From Amphiduros pacificus (taxonomy: Eukaryota; Annelida; Polychaeta; Phyllodocida; Hesionidae): a stretch of DNA of 64,000 nucleotides. This document shows, piece after piece, positions 62,554 to 64,000 of the stretch. The DNA lies in the NCBI GenBank assembly GCA_949316495.1, contig OX439010.1, positions 12,570,809 to 12,634,808 on the forward strand, written 5' to 3'. The translations under genes and the position numbers were made by a program. The notes below the pieces were generated by a model, which was not told where the DNA came from, ran no database searches, and saw only the letters and a program-made list of their open reading frames with translations. The number at the start of each line of letters is the position of its first letter. Positions within the stretch are counted from its first letter, which is position 1.

Positions 62554-63727
62554 CTGCAGAACAAATAAGACAGACTCAACATGGGATATCTTGGCCATAT
62601 TGAGCTGCAGAACAAATTAGAGAAACTCAACATGGGATATCTTGGCCATATTGAGCTGCAGAACAAATAAGACAGACTCAACATGGGATATCTTGGACAT
62701 ATTGAGCTGCAGAAGAAATCAGAGAGACTCAACATGAGATATCTTGGCCATATTGAGCTGCAGAAGAAATCAGAGAGACTCAACATGAGATATCTTGGCC
62801 ATATTGAGCTGCAGAAGAAATCAGAGAGACTCAACATGAGATATCTTGGCCATATTGAGCTGCAGAACAAATCAGAGAGACTCAACATGAGATATCTTGG
62901 CCATATTGAGCTGCATAACAAATCAGAGAGACTCAACATGAGATATCTTGGCCATATTGAGCTGCAGAAGAAATCAGAGAGACTCAACATGAGATATCTT
63001 GGCCATATTGATCTGCAGAAGAAATCAGAGAGACTCAACATGAGATATCTTGGCCATATTGAGCTGTATAACAAATCAGAGAGACTCAACATGAGATATC
63101 TTGGCCATATTGATCTGCAGAAGAAATCAGAGAGACTCAACATGAGATATCTTGGCCATATTGATCTGCAGAAGAAATCAGAGAGACTCAACATGAGATA
63201 TCTTGGCCATATTGAGCTGTATAACAAATCAGAGAGACTCAACATGAGATATCTTGGCCATATTGAGCTGCAGAACAAATCAGAGAGACTCAACATGATT
63301 TATCTTGGCCATATTGATCTGCAGAAGAAATCAGAGAGACTCAACATGAGATATCTTGGCCATATTGAGCTGCAGAAGAAATCAAAGAGACTCAACATGA
63401 GATATCTTGGCCATATTGAGCTGTATAACAAATCAGAGAGACTCAACATGAGATATCTTGGCCATATTGAGCTGCAGAAGAAATCAGAGAGACTCAACAT
63501 GAGATATCTTGGCCATATTGATCTGCAGAAGAAATCAGAGAGACTCAACATGAGATATCTTGGCCATATTGAGCTGCAGAAGAAATCAGAGAGACTCAAC
63601 ATGAGATATCTTGGCCATATTGAGCTGCAGAAGAAATCAGAGAGACTCAACATGAGATATCTTGGCCATATTGAGCTGCAGAAGAAATCAGAGAGACTCA
63701 ACATGAGATATCTTGGCCATATTTAGC
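62536..63727. repeat. 51-bp minisatellite built from a splice acceptor and exon start
   Basis: About 23 units. On the minus strand each reads GTTGAGTCTCTCTGATTTCT-TCTGCAG-CTCAATATGGCCAAG-ATATCTCAT: a pyrimidine-rich tract, a CAG acceptor and the first codons of the DUF1399-B exon. The right-most exon unit differs (CTCAATACGGCCAAGCAATG). The period is 17 codons, which is why frames of 347 and 255 codons stay open on plus and minus; I do not call these genes. Confidence 0.96.
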
Positions 63728-64000
63728 TGCAAAACATTTTTTTATATATTTTTATCTGTGAGAGTTAGTGGTATTAAATCAAAAGCATAAGGGTAAAACG
63801 TATTTTGCCCATATTTTACATTCAATTGTTTGCTTAATATATGTATATATCTGATCATTTGATGTTCTATTGAGGATATGATATATCAAGTATTCTTTTA
63901 ATGTATTAAGTATCCTCTGAGGGTATAAAGTATCAAATATTCATATTATGTAATATTCTGTTTTCAGACACTATTTGATGTAGTATATGTTTACAAACTT
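63728..64000. other. DUF1399 copy B intron, continuing past the window
   Basis: AT-rich with TATCAAGTAT/AAGTATC phrases repeated at 63884-63930. The next exon expected from copy A is not here. Confidence 0.5.

Noticed and set aside
62529-63726. Frames of 347, 255 and 134 codons encoding 17-residue repeats
   Set aside because: The 51-bp minisatellite keeps frames open on both strands. They lie in an intron of DUF1399-B and there is no independent sign of translation.

Overview
The window looks like a piece of nuclear genome from a marine invertebrate, most likely a lophotrochozoan such as a mollusc or brachiopod. The evidence is AT-rich DNA, small exons with GT..AG introns of hundreds to thousands of bases, animal gene families (alpha-arrestin, ER cyclophilin B, GH3-domain protein, DUF1399 proteins), tRNA-derived SINEs, decayed non-LTR retrotransposons and many minisatellites. 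No bacterial features, CRISPR array or rRNA were seen. The species call is inference.

Layout. 1-6360: minisatellites, mainly a 4.5-kb array of a 35-bp unit. 6427-17825 (-): an eight-exon alpha-arrestin gene (404 aa, three PPxY motifs); its large first intron holds two arrays, a SINE piece, a TTAA-flanked MITE and an inverted duplication beside twin CRE sites. A 369-bp bidirectional promoter separates it from 18195-21676 (+): five-exon cyclophilin B (226 aa). 21.7-27.6 kb is intergenic, with a SINE and a LINE RNase H remnant. 28056-35140 (+) is a DUF1399 gene (774 aa) whose second coding intron carries a 38-bp minisatellite interrupted by a SINE piece and a 701-bp hAT-type element. 35.1-42.8 kb has short repeats, LINE debris and a broken THAP domain. 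42777-47138 (+) is a seven-exon GH3-domain gene (629 aa) running into a 43-bp minisatellite. 48.2-51.4 kb is repeat-rich and non-coding. 51378-54116 (-) is a probable secreted, very acidic protein with repeated dibasic motifs. 54.1-61.4 kb holds a SINE with target-site duplications, a decayed LINE and microsatellites. 61455-62553 (-) is the 3' part of a second DUF1399 gene, facing the first, followed by a 51-bp minisatellite to 63727.

The genes do not form an obvious pathway. The alpha-arrestin (ubiquitin-ligase adaptor in membrane trafficking) and cyclophilin B (ER protein folding) share a promoter region with an ER-stress-element-like site. The two DUF1399 genes are paralogues with the same exon boundaries where both can be seen.

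The most notable structural signal is that several minisatellites appear to grow out of exon edges. The 51-bp array repeats the 3' splice acceptor and first codons of a DUF1399 exon about 23 times. The 43-bp array repeats the last codons and stop codon of the GH3 gene. The 38-bp array region carries a duplicated exon-edge fragment with a microhomology deletion. Exon boundaries were derived by eye from splice signals and reading phase; all homology statements are from recognition of motifs, not searches.
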